From positions 603,501 to 667,500 of the forward strand of contig NZ_JBGGGT010000001.1 of assembly GCF_041276405.1 (NCBI RefSeq): DNA of 64,000 nt. The letters run 5' to 3'. Source of the DNA: Microvirga sp. TS319 (GTDB lineage: Bacteria; Pseudomonadota; Alphaproteobacteria; Rhizobiales; Beijerinckiaceae). This document shows positions 56,457 through 64,000 of the stretch, piece after piece. Within the stretch, counting starts at the first letter, position 1, and each line of letters begins with the position of its first letter. Made by a program: the position numbers and the translations under genes. The notes under the pieces are model-generated. The model was not told the origin of the DNA, did no database searches, and worked only from the letters and a program-made list of their open reading frames with translations.

Positions 56457-57572
56457 TCATGTCCTCCTGCCGGATCCCGACACATGGCCGGAACGATCAT
56501 GGCCGGGAAAGCCGTCTCCGGTTCCAGCCCCCATATCGATGGCCTTTTCTCGTTCGTCCGGCGGCCCGAGAAGAATTGCGAGCCAGCGCGTGTCCGGGTG
56601 CCGGGCACAGAAGGTGAGGGCAGCCACCGTGATCGGCACGCCGATGAAGGTGCCGGGCAGCCCCCACAGGAACGTCCATAGGAAAATCGAAAACAGAACC
56701 ATAAACGGCGACATTGCCAAGGCCGAGCCGGAAAGGCGCGGTTCGATGTAGCTGCCGACCACGAACTGGATCGCGTTCAGGCACACGAAGACAGTGACCG
56801 CCGATTGCCAGGTGTCGAACTCCAGCATCGCGAGCAGAGTCGGGAAGACGGTGGCGACAAGCGGGCCGATGAACGGGATGTAGTTCAGTGCGAAGGCGAT
56901 GATGCCCCACTCCCGGGCGAGCGGCAGCCCGAAGAGAATTGCGAAGATCCAGACGAGCATTCCTGTCAGCAAGCTCATGAGCGTGCGAACCGCCATGTAT
57001 CGTCTGATCTTGGCGGCCGTTTCCTCACTACCTTCCCACAGAAGGCGAATCGTAGCTCCGTCCGGTAATGCCTTGATTTTCCTGGCTGTTCCTTCGACCT
57101 CGAGGAGGCCCAGGATCACGTAGAGCAGGACGACCACCCAGAAGCTCAGTGTCGTGTTCACGTGGCTGGTGAACTTTTGGATCAATCCCAAGAGCCAGCC
57201 GACATTGAAGTGATCAGCCCACAGGCTTGCGACCGCAATGCCCTGATCCTCGAGCCATGCCGTCGTCCTGTCGTACAGGGCCTGGAAACGCCCGATATTC
57301 GCCAAGCCCCAGCGGCCGACGTGGCCGAACCCCCACGCGATCAGCGAGGCGAATGCGATGAACGCCGTGACGAGTAACAGAATGGTCGCCATGAGGGCAA
57401 CAAGTCGCGGCAGCAGGACCTGGAGCCGTCTCTGCAAGGGCCAAAGAAGTGCAATGAGAAACAAAGCGAAGGCTACCGGCGTGACAACGGCGCTTGCAAC
57501 CTTCAGTGCCGCGAGCAGGAGGACAAGGGTTCCCGTCAGGATCCACGGATTCAGGCGTCCCTGTTTCGCCAT
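56457..57572 (-). CDS. AI-2E family transporter (PerM/TqsA-like)
   Basis: 371 residues from ATG 57572 ([20 protein letters not shown]), with GAGAGAGG upstream. Eight or so hydrophobic helices are visible (for example 9-30, 32-50, 58-80, 145-160), with the UPF0118/AI-2E end region [44 protein letters not shown] and [16 protein letters not shown]. Family members move autoinducer-2, Na+ or antibiotic-like molecules; here the substrate is unknown. Confidence 0.87.
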   Translation of the reverse strand: MAKQGRLNPWILTGTLVLLLAALKVASAVVTPVAFALFLIALLWPLQRRLQVLLPRLVALMATILLLVTAFIAFASLIAWGFGHVGRWGLANIGRFQALYDRTTAWLEDQGIAVASLWADHFNVGWLLGLIQKFTSHVNTTLSFWVVVLLYVILGLLEVEGTARKIKALPDGATIRLLWEGSEETAAKIRRYMAVRTLMSLLTGMLVWIFAILFGLPLAREWGIIAFALNYIPFIGPLVATVFPTLLAMLEFDTWQSAVTVFVCLNAIQFVVGSYIEPRLSGSALAMSPFMVLFSIFLWTFLWGLPGTFIGVPITVAALTFCARHPDTRWLAILLGPPDEREKAIDMGAGTGDGFPGHDRSGHVSGSGRRT

Positions 57573-58601
57573 TGACCTCTCTCCAGGCCTTGACGGCGCT
57601 TCATTTGTCTCCGTTGGTCTGTCCATCTGCGGATCGCAGCGTTGCCGCCCCCATGTCGGCGTCGCTCCTCAAGCCCAACGGGATCACGGATGATCGGACA
57701 GGTCATGCAATGCCCGCCGCCTCGCCCGGCCCCTGAGATGGTGACGACCTCGGTCGGACCTGACGGCAATGAACTCCAAGACGTGATGGCTGAGTTTTCA
57801 GCTATCAGGCCAGAGGATATTGCCGGTGGATGTCAGGTTCATCCGGTCTAACCCTGAGAGTCATCAGGAATCGTTCTTTGTCGTGAGATCTCTTCAACAC
57901 TGTCGCCGACGCTGGAACGCAACGCTTTACTGTTGGACCAGGAGCCAATGCCTTGGGGGCGGATCAACAGCAACCATACTCCGTTTTCGGCAAAGCCCCA
58001 ACTCGCACCTCTTGCCGGTACAGCTTGAATATCCGCTCTCTCTGGGCCGTCGATCCGCAGGCATGACTTCTCCAACTGGTTTTTCAACCGGGTTGCGCAT
58101 CAGCGCGAGACCATCGGCGCGACGAGCCAGGAGTTTGACCTCTGCCGTTCGCTCTGACTATCGGGGAAAACCCCGAGGTCGGCGGAGAAAGTTCGGAACC
58201 AAGCTGCAAGGCGCACATCCCGACACTCCAGCTCTTGCCGGTCGGGAGACTATGGCAGCGGTCGATCCGGATCTCGCTCGAACCCTCGCCTGTGAATTCC
58301 AGGCCATCCTGCTCGGGACCTCCGGAGACGTGGCCAGATCAAATGGTCAGAAGGACGACAATCCCGGTCACATATGACTTGCGGGGACTTCAATGTCTGA
58401 GGCGACGCGAGTCGTTTTGTTGCGCAGATTGCATTCCCAAACGGCATTTTCGGACCGTTTATGAAGCAGCCTCCGACAATATAGCCAGGGTGTTTCTTGA
58501 GCGTCCCATCAGCATTCCAGGAAAAATCAATGACATTTCATCATTTGTATTGATGATCCGCTCAGCGTAATCGGGTTATCACACGATTCTTTGGAAGACC
58601 C
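57573..58601. other. Gene-poor region of about 1 kb
   Basis: 1029 bp between the AI-2E transporter and the DMT permease. Its open frames (for example 57820-58377) have no hydrophobic pattern, codon bias or recognisable motif; I see no tRNA- or rRNA-like structure. A decayed gene is possible. The promoter for the DMT permease should be in the AT-richer 58480-58580. Confidence 0.5.
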
Positions 58602-59528
58602 ATGACCCAGGCCACCGCCACGATGTCTGCGCCCGATGCCAAGCGCTTCGACGGAACCACCTTCGGGCTCTACGCCGCCACCGTCTTCCTGTGGGGCGTG
58701 AGCTGGATCGGAATCCACGCGCAGCTCGGCGTGGTGGCGCCGGAGATGTCGGTGCTGTGGCGCTTCCTGCTTGCGACCATCCTCATGTGGGCCTGGGTGC
58801 TCGCCACCGGCCACCGGGTTCGGTTCGGGCTCGCCGATCACCTGCGTTTCGCGGCGGTCGGATGCTGTCTGTTCTCGTTCAATTTCATCTCGTTCTATTA
58901 CGGTGGCTTGAGCGTGCCGTCCGGGCTGCTCTCGGTGGTGTTCTCACTCGCCTCCGTGTTCAATCTCGTCCTGAGCTTCGTCATCTTCCGGCAGAAGGTT
59001 GAGCCGCGGGTGGCGCTCGGAGGCGTGATCGGCGTCATGGGCATCGGGCTCCTGTTCTGGCCGGAAATAGCGGGTGCGGGCTTCAATGCGGACGCGCTCA
59101 GGGGCCTCGGCCTCTGCGTAATGGGCACGCTGTTCTTCTGCTCGGGCAACATGATCTCGACCGTGGTGCAGCGCCGGGGCGTGCCGCTGCTCTCCGCCAC
59201 CGCCTGGGGCATGACCTATGGCTGCGGCGTGCTGCTCGCGCTGAACGTTCTTCGCGGCAACGCCTTCATCATCGAGCCGACGGCCACCTATATCGGCTCG
59301 CTGCTCTATCTCTCGATCGGCGCTTCGGTTCTGGCCTTCATGGCTTATCTCACGCTGCTGCGTCGCCTCGGGGCCGCGCGCGCAGGCTATTCGACCGTGC
59401 TGTTTCCCATCATCGCGCTTGCCGTATCCACGCTGCTCGAAGGCTACCAGTGGACGGCGCTCGCCGGGATCGGCGTGGTGTTCGCGCTCATCGGCAACGT
59501 GCTGGTGCTGCGCAGGCCTGCTCGTTGA
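58602..59528 (+). CDS. EamA/DMT-family permease
   Basis: 308 residues from ATG 58602. Ten predicted helices in two EamA repeats, with GLYAATVFLWGVSWIGIHAQLG at the start and YSTVLFPIIALAVSTLLEGYQWTALAGIGVVFALIGNVLVL at the end. Family members export amino acids, metabolites or drugs. Its stop is four bases before the stop of the convergent LysR gene, so the two could interfere. Confidence 0.87.
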   Translation: MTQATATMSAPDAKRFDGTTFGLYAATVFLWGVSWIGIHAQLGVVAPEMSVLWRFLLATILMWAWVLATGHRVRFGLADHLRFAAVGCCLFSFNFISFYYGGLSVPSGLLSVVFSLASVFNLVLSFVIFRQKVEPRVALGGVIGVMGIGLLFWPEIAGAGFNADALRGLGLCVMGTLFFCSGNMISTVVQRRGVPLLSATAWGMTYGCGVLLALNVLRGNAFIIEPTATYIGSLLYLSIGASVLAFMAYLTLLRRLGAARAGYSTVLFPIIALAVSTLLEGYQWTALAGIGVVFALIGNVLVLRRPAR

Positions 59529-59531
59529 GGC

Positions 59532-60422
59532 TCACTCCGCGGCGATCGGATAGACCGGGCGCGTGGAGCCCAGATTGTCGAGCGACTGCTTGATCTGGAG
59601 GCCTAAAGCATCTGCGAGCGGGTTCTCCTCGCCACGCGCCCGGATGAGACCGATCTTGCACGAGGGCAAGGCAGGGAACCCGTCGGAAGGCCCCAGGATG
59701 CGCATGCCGGGGCGTACTGCGCTTTCCGGGAGGACCGAGACCGCGAGGCCCGACAGGACCGCGGCGCCCACGGCTGTGGAATTCCAGCTCACATAGGCGA
59801 TGCGGAAAGCGCGGTCTGCACTCTCCAGAGCCTCCGTAGCGTAGTGACGCCAGTCGCAGTTCGGGCGGCCGAGGGCCAGCGGGATCGGCGTCTCCTCATG
59901 CACGCCATGGCGGCCCGAAGTGACCCATAAAAGCTGTTCGATGCGCACGATCTCGGATGGGCCGCGCCGGTCCACATGGGTGATGATCGCGAGGTCGAGG
60001 TCGCCGTGCTGCACCCGCCCGATCAGGTTGTGGGTGGGTTCGCACATCACCGTCACCTCCGCTTTCGGGTTGGAGCGCGAGAACCGCGCCAGGATTTCCG
60101 GCAGGTAGCGGTCGGCATAGTCGTCGGGAAGGCCTAAACGCACGCGGCCCGTGAGCTCGTGCTCATTGAAGGAAGCCATGCATTCAGCGTTCAGGCGCAC
60201 GATCCGGCGGGCGTAGTCGAGGAGCCGCTCGCCCTCGTCCGTGAGCTTGGAAAGGCGTCCGTCGCGCTCGAAGATCGGGCGCCCCACTCGGTCTTCCAAT
60301 CGCTTCATCTGCATGGAGACGGCGCTCTGCGTTTTGTGGACGATCTCCGCTGCGCGGGTGAACGATCCCGTATCCGCGATCGCCACGAAGGTGCGGAGCT
60401 GGTCGATATCAAGCAGGTGCAT
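59532..60422 (-). CDS. LysR-family transcriptional regulator
   Basis: 296 residues from ATG 60422 (MHLLDIDQLRTFVAIADTGSFTRAAE); extension to 60491 is less likely. LysR winged helix includes KTQSAVSMQMKRLEDRVGRPIF, then the effector domain. It converges with the DMT permease and its start faces the DUF1127 gene across 270 bp, so it may regulate either that gene or itself. Confidence 0.87.
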   Translation of the reverse strand: MHLLDIDQLRTFVAIADTGSFTRAAEIVHKTQSAVSMQMKRLEDRVGRPIFERDGRLSKLTDEGERLLDYARRIVRLNAECMASFNEHELTGRVRLGLPDDYADRYLPEILARFSRSNPKAEVTVMCEPTHNLIGRVQHGDLDLAIITHVDRRGPSEIVRIEQLLWVTSGRHGVHEETPIPLALGRPNCDWRHYATEALESADRAFRIAYVSWNSTAVGAAVLSGLAVSVLPESAVRPGMRILGPSDGFPALPSCKIGLIRARGEENPLADALGLQIKQSLDNLGSTRPVYPIAAE

Positions 60423-60569
60423 GGCCACGATCCCATTATCAACGATTCTTATGATACAAATCTCAAACAATCGTTTCAAGTGATGAAACAAGTCATGCTA
60501 TATATTCCGACAGGGCGAAAAGATTCGTATTTAGAAACAAAGGCTTAGAGGAAGCTCCGTTCTCAGTGA

Positions 60570-60640
60570 CGTTCCATAATATCTCCCCGGAGCGCGACTG
60601 GAACGACTTTGGTACTCCCTGGAACGATTCGGAACGTTCC
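60570..60640. promoter_or_regulatory. Cluster of GGAACG/CGTTCC motifs before the DUF1127 gene
   Basis: CGTTCC (60570-60575), GGAACG (60600-60605), GGAACG (60621-60626) and the palindrome GGAACGTTCC (60631-60640) lie within 71 bp, ending about 50 bp before the DUF1127 start at 60693. Repeated hexamers in a promoter suggest multiple binding sites; the binding protein is unknown. Confidence 0.5.
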
Positions 60641-60692
60641 AGAGCATCCCGAGAGCCCCTGTGAGATCATTCACGAGCGAAAGGAGACTGAC

Positions 60693-60995
60693 ATGTCCCG
60701 GTCTGCGGCGCCTATCCTGATCTCTCCTGTATCCCTGATGCTGGGCAGGCTTCTGCGTGCGCTCGTCTCATTCGCCAGGGCCGTCGGGGATCGCCGCGAG
60801 GTCAAGCATCTCGCCGAGTTCGACGAGCGCATGCTCAAGGATATCGGCCTTACGCGCGGCGACGTTGAAAGCGCTCTGATGGAGCCCATTCATCACCGCC
60901 CGTCATCGATGCTCGTGCGATGCGTGGAGACGTCAGCCCGGCACATGGATCTGCCGCCACCGCACGCCAGTCATGGCCGGTGGACCCGTGCGTGA
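60693..60995 (+). CDS. DUF1127-domain small protein
   Basis: 100 residues from ATG 60693, with AAAGGAG upstream. The DUF1127 core, ALVSFARAVGDRREVKHLAEFDERMLKDIGLTRGDVESAL-type helix pair, lies at about residues 25-65. Small DUF1127 proteins in rhizobia and Agrobacterium affect RNA and phosphate responses. The C-terminal ~30 residues are an extension of low complexity. Confidence 0.85.
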   Translation: MSRSAAPILISPVSLMLGRLLRALVSFARAVGDRREVKHLAEFDERMLKDIGLTRGDVESALMEPIHHRPSSMLVRCVETSARHMDLPPPHASHGRWTRA

Positions 60996-61000
60996 GGAGG

Positions 61001-61735
61001 CTAGGACTTCCTCGGGCGCGTTCCCCAGGCATCCTCCAGAATCCCTTGAAGGGATGTGAGATACTGTATCTGCATCTCGCGTCCCTTTTCCATCATCTCG
61101 CCCCATGAAGCGGACGGCGAGGGCTCCGGAGGCTTCTCGGTGTCGGGGCTCGGGAGGAAGCCGGCCATCATCTCCTGGAATGGATTGGCGGCAGGCTTCT
61201 GCTCCGCCGCCGGGACCTTCAACCATCCGGACCAGAGTTCCGCCCAGGCATTGACCGCATCCTGCTTGGACGTCTCGGCCGTATTCGGCGAAGCAAAGCT
61301 TTGGACGACCTTCGACTGCGCTGCCATCCACTGCGTCAATCCCCCTGCGAGGAGGCCGGCATAGATCGGCAGGATCTGCTGCATGACGTCGACACCGATG
61401 CCGGCAAAATTCGCTGCCTGATGGGCGACCAGGCGGCTGGTTTCGTCGGAGCCGAAGAGCTGATCCAGCAGGCGTCTGCCCTCCTGCTGCGCCTGCGGGG
61501 AATAGGGTTGTCCGGCGGGCTGCCAGAAATTCTGATAGCCGCCACTCATCAGGGATTGCAGGAGGCGACCCGGATCGCCGTTGGTCATGGTGTGCTGAAG
61601 CCCCATGGCGAAGGCCGGCAGAACGGCGGCCATGGTCCGCTGCTGCTGGTCGGCCGAGAGCTGGAACTGCCGTGCCAAGGTGTCAAAAGCCGCTTGGGTC
61701 TGCGCTTGGCGCATCAGATCGAACCAGTTGAACAT
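61001..61735 (-). CDS. DUF937-family protein
   Basis: 244 residues from ATG 61735 (MFNWFDLMRQAQTQAAFDTLARQF). The helical DUF937 repeat pattern is visible (LSADQQQRTMAAVLPAFAMGLQ, SRLVAHQAANFAGIGVDVMQQILPIYAGLLAGGLT), then a proline-rich C-terminal part. The family includes YidB-like proteins of unknown role. It converges with the DUF1127 gene and is followed upstream by the MATE gene on the same strand. Confidence 0.82.
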   Translation of the reverse strand: MFNWFDLMRQAQTQAAFDTLARQFQLSADQQQRTMAAVLPAFAMGLQHTMTNGDPGRLLQSLMSGGYQNFWQPAGQPYSPQAQQEGRRLLDQLFGSDETSRLVAHQAANFAGIGVDVMQQILPIYAGLLAGGLTQWMAAQSKVVQSFASPNTAETSKQDAVNAWAELWSGWLKVPAAEQKPAANPFQEMMAGFLPSPDTEKPPEPSPSASWGEMMEKGREMQIQYLTSLQGILEDAWGTRPRKS

Positions 61736-61772
61736 GGCAGGCTCCTCGAAGGCTTGAACGCCCGGTTGCCCT

Positions 61773-63152
61773 TTATGGGATGGGGACAGCTTGCCTCTCC
61801 AAACGCCGGATTGTCCAGAACGCAGTGATGATCGCGGCGATCCCGAAAACGATCGATCCGGCGCCGATGCCGATCAGGGCGCCCTTGGGCCCGCCGATCT
61901 GCGCCCCGAAATAGGCGAATGGGATCATTCCCAGCGTCGCCCGCCCCCAATTGAAGAAGGTGGAGAGCAGGGGATAGCCGAGGTTGTTGAACGACGCATT
62001 GGACACGAAGACCAGGCTCACGAAGAACCAGATGAAACCGCTCAGCTGGCAGAAGAAGCGCACCAGTTCCGCCGTCAGCGGCGGGGCGTTGAAAGCCAGG
62101 ACGATCGCTTCCTGCAGCAGGAACAGCAGAAACCACACGCTCAGGACGTAGACGATCATGAAGGTGAGAGAATCCTTCAGGGTCGCCCTCATGCGGTCAT
62201 ACCGGCCCGCGCCCCAGTTCTGCCCCAGAACCGGACCGATGGCTCCTGCCAGCGCAAAGACGCCCGCGAAGGAGACCGGCGTCACGCGGTCGATAATGGC
62301 CGAGGCCGCAATCGCCTGATCGCCGAACCGCGCCATGACGCCGGTGAAGAATGCGTTGGCGGCTGGTGCGGCGAGGTTGGTGAGAACAGCCGGAACGGCG
62401 ATGGCGAAGAAGGGCCTCGCGTCGAGGATCACGGATTGCAGGCTGGGCTTTGCCAGAAGCCGATGGGTGCGGGTGACATAGCGATACCCGACATAAAGAT
62501 AGACCACGCGCGCGAGGCTGATGGTCAGGGCTGCGCCGTTGGATTTCAGATCCAGGACGAAGATCGTGACGGGATCGAGAAACACCGTGATGATGGCCAC
62601 GGAGAGTGTCGCATACATGCTGCGCTTGGCGTCGCCTGCGGCGCGCAGGAGGGTGGAGAACGCCATGCCGGCAGCCATCATCGCATTCGTCGGCAAGGCG
62701 ATCCAAAGGAAGCCGTGTGCGACCTGATAGGCTTGGCCGCTCGCTCCCATGGCTTTGAGAATCTGTGGCAGAAAGGGCATGACGATCAGGCTGACGGCCG
62801 CGCCGATCGCCACCATGAGGATGCTGCCCGAGGTCGCGAGCCGCCGCGCATCCTCGTGCCGGCGCGCCCCGAGCGCGCGCGACACGAGAGCGCCGATCGG
62901 GATCATCAAACCGACATTGATCGAGACCGTGAAGAACATCACGACCGTCGCGAGACCGACGCCCGCCGTCATGCTCGGGTCGTGGAGCCACGAGATGTAA
63001 AGCAGCGACACGAGGTCGACGATGAAGATCGCGATCAGTCCGGCCGCGCCCGTCCCGGTCATCACGAGCACGTGGCGCATGGTCGAGCCCTGCACGAAGA
63101 CAGGCGCATCGGCGCGCGCCTCCGAGGCCCGCTCGGCAGGGTTGGCGTCCAT
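61773..63152 (-). CDS. MATE-family multidrug efflux transporter
   Basis: 459 residues from ATG 63152, sharing TGATG with the stop of the upstream gene. Twelve helices in two MATE halves, with VVMFFTVSINVGLMIPIGALVSRALGAR and later PVLGQNWGAGRYDRM (the paired motif in the second half). It exports cationic compounds with Na+ or H+. It may be cotranscribed with the Kef-type gene. Confidence 0.9.
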   Translation of the reverse strand: MDANPAERASEARADAPVFVQGSTMRHVLVMTGTGAAGLIAIFIVDLVSLLYISWLHDPSMTAGVGLATVVMFFTVSINVGLMIPIGALVSRALGARRHEDARRLATSGSILMVAIGAAVSLIVMPFLPQILKAMGASGQAYQVAHGFLWIALPTNAMMAAGMAFSTLLRAAGDAKRSMYATLSVAIITVFLDPVTIFVLDLKSNGAALTISLARVVYLYVGYRYVTRTHRLLAKPSLQSVILDARPFFAIAVPAVLTNLAAPAANAFFTGVMARFGDQAIAASAIIDRVTPVSFAGVFALAGAIGPVLGQNWGAGRYDRMRATLKDSLTFMIVYVLSVWFLLFLLQEAIVLAFNAPPLTAELVRFFCQLSGFIWFFVSLVFVSNASFNNLGYPLLSTFFNWGRATLGMIPFAYFGAQIGGPKGALIGIGAGSIVFGIAAIITAFWTIRRLERQAVPIP

Positions 63153-64000
63153 CAGAGTGCTCCTTCGCCGAGAATATCTCGTGTTTCCGGACTCAAGGCC
63201 TTGGCCTTCCCGGTGGGAGATGTGAGGGGTTCCGGCGCGATCTTGGCTCCGACCACGAGCTCGGCTCCGAAACTCGCGCCGATTTCCTTCTGGAGGAAGA
63301 GTCGGGCGATGTCGCGCTTGCGCACGTCGTGAGCCGCGCCGAGGGCGGTTTCCGCTTCGATTCCAAGCTCCTCGAGGGCCGAGCGGCCAAAGACGATAGC
63401 GGATTCGAACGTTTCACGAAGCTGATAATCGATCCCGATCTTCAAGAGCTTCACCGCATGAATCCGATCATAGGCGCGCACGAAGCTGCGGGCGTTCGGG
63501 AAGTTCTCGTGAATGATCTCGGCGATCTTCTCGATGGTGTCCGGCTCATCCGTGCATACGCAGATCATTTCCGCCTTTTCGGCGCCGGCCGCCCGGAGCA
63601 CGTCGAGGCGCGTCCCGTCCCCGTAATAGATCTTGAGGCCGAAACGGGCGGCATCGCGCACGCGTTCCACGTTGTTGTCGATGACGGTCGCGTTGATGTC
63701 CTGTGCGAGCAGCACCTGATTGACGATCTGCCCGAAGCGCCCGAAGCCGATCACGAGGACGCGGCTCGACAGTTCGCCCTCCTGCCCGAGCAGATCCTCT
63801 ATGCCCGGGCCCATGGATCGCTCGGGACGGGCGAGAAGGACTTTCTCGACAAGGGTCGAGAAGATGGGGCCGAGAAGCATCGTGATGGCCGCCAGTGCCG
63901 TCACAGACTGCGCCTCGGCCTGAGCCATCAATCCGGCGCCCGTGGCGACGGGCAGGAGTACGAAGGCGAATTCGCCTGCCGTGCACAGGAGCGTACCGGA
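63152..64000 (-). CDS. Kef-type monovalent cation:proton antiporter, C-terminal part, 5' truncated by window
   Basis: 282 residues to the stop at 63152-63154; the N-terminal membrane domain runs beyond base 64000. The visible start has the last antiporter helices (GEFAFVLLPVATGAG, then AITMLLGPIFSTLVEKV), followed by the RCK/TrkA-N NAD-binding domain VLVIGFGRFGQIVNQVLLAQ (GFGRFG) with D in VIDNNVERV, then a C-terminal tail. These are glutathione-regulated K+ efflux proteins of the KefB/KefC group (CPA2). Its stop overlaps the MATE start. Confidence 0.88.
   Translation of the reverse strand, partial: SGTLLCTAGEFAFVLLPVATGAGLMAQAEAQSVTALAAITMLLGPIFSTLVEKVLLARPERSMGPGIEDLLGQEGELSSRVLVIGFGRFGQIVNQVLLAQDINATVIDNNVERVRDAARFGLKIYYGDGTRLDVLRAAGAEKAEMICVCTDEPDTIEKIAEIIHENFPNARSFVRAYDRIHAVKLLKIGIDYQLRETFESAIVFGRSALEELGIEAETALGAAHDVRKRDIARLFLQKEIGASFGAELVVGAKIAPEPLTSPTGKAKALSPETRDILGEGAL

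Noticed and set aside
57820-58377. 185-codon frame in the 57.6-58.6 kb region
   Set aside because: Ser/Arg/Thr-rich product without hydrophobic core or motif; no ribosome site; other frames nearby look equally random.

Overview
The window is high-GC alphaproteobacterial chromosome-type DNA. It most resembles Hyphomicrobiales (Rhizobiales) of the Methylobacteriaceae/Microvirga kind. This is inferred from the protein families present (GntR-FCD, DUF1127, DUF6894, DivK-like and LysR proteins, opine-oxidase-type trimers) and from many paired palindromic intergenic repeats that look like Rhizobium intergenic mosaic elements (RIMEs). No rRNA, tRNA, CRISPR array, transposase or replication origin was seen. 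Most of the window is accessory catabolism, transport and signalling.

Layout. 1-6.1 kb: the tail of a GntR regulator, a LysR regulator, and a translationally coupled opine/D-amino-acid dehydrogenase operon (binding protein, DAO-type flavoprotein, small 2Fe-2S protein, large flavoprotein, RidA). 6.3-7.0 kb: two small conserved hypotheticals. 7.5-16.9 kb: a respiratory two/three-carbon acid module (pyruvate-oxidase-like TPP enzyme, LldD-like FMN dehydrogenase, fused FAD/Fe-S D-lactate or glycolate dehydrogenase), then a frameshifted sensory-rhodopsin-transducer homologue, a GH15 enzyme and an SDR. 17.4-18.0 kb: a ureidoglycolate-lyase homologue. 18.5-26.1 kb: an SBP-ATPase-ATPase-permease-permease-GDPD-isomerase operon in the gene order I recall for agrocinopine (acc) operons. 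26.5-28.7 kb: malate synthase G with markedly different base composition. 28.9-33.3 kb: LysR, guanine deaminase, and an ArgP/ArgO-type regulator/exporter pair. 33.3-38.7 kb: a second, minus-strand dipeptide-type ABC operon. 39.2-43.6 kb: a LysR regulator divergent from a cupin/aldo-keto reductase/alcohol dehydrogenase/SDR operon.

44.2-49.3 kb holds the most interesting locus. A stand-alone H-NOX gas sensor is coupled by a GTGA overlap to a hybrid histidine kinase with two receiver domains. It is followed by a DivK-like receiver that is itself coupled to a multidomain HisKA-HisKA-REC-class III cyclase. Residues in the cyclase predict cAMP production, and the H-NOX distal pocket lacks the O2-stabilising Tyr, which predicts an NO sensor. 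The locus reads as an NO-to-phosphorelay-to-cAMP pathway built from separate bacterial parts.

49.6-64 kb: an exported epoxide hydrolase, a small very GC-rich island (DUF1269 protein, Arg/Pro/Trp-rich secreted protein, small membrane protein), HdeD-like protein, Tat-exported amidohydrolase, membrane-anchored alpha/beta hydrolase, AI-2E family permease, a ~1 kb stretch with no gene, a DMT permease convergent with a LysR gene, DUF1127 protein, DUF937 protein, MATE exporter and the C-terminal part of a Kef-type K+/H+ antiporter.

Links between regions (inference): glycolate/lactate oxidation, ureidoglycolate cleavage and malate synthase G all meet at glyoxylate. Guanine deaminase and the ureidoglycolate lyase are the first and last parts of purine breakdown. 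The two opine-like operons and the peptide importers suit a plant- or soil-associated scavenger.
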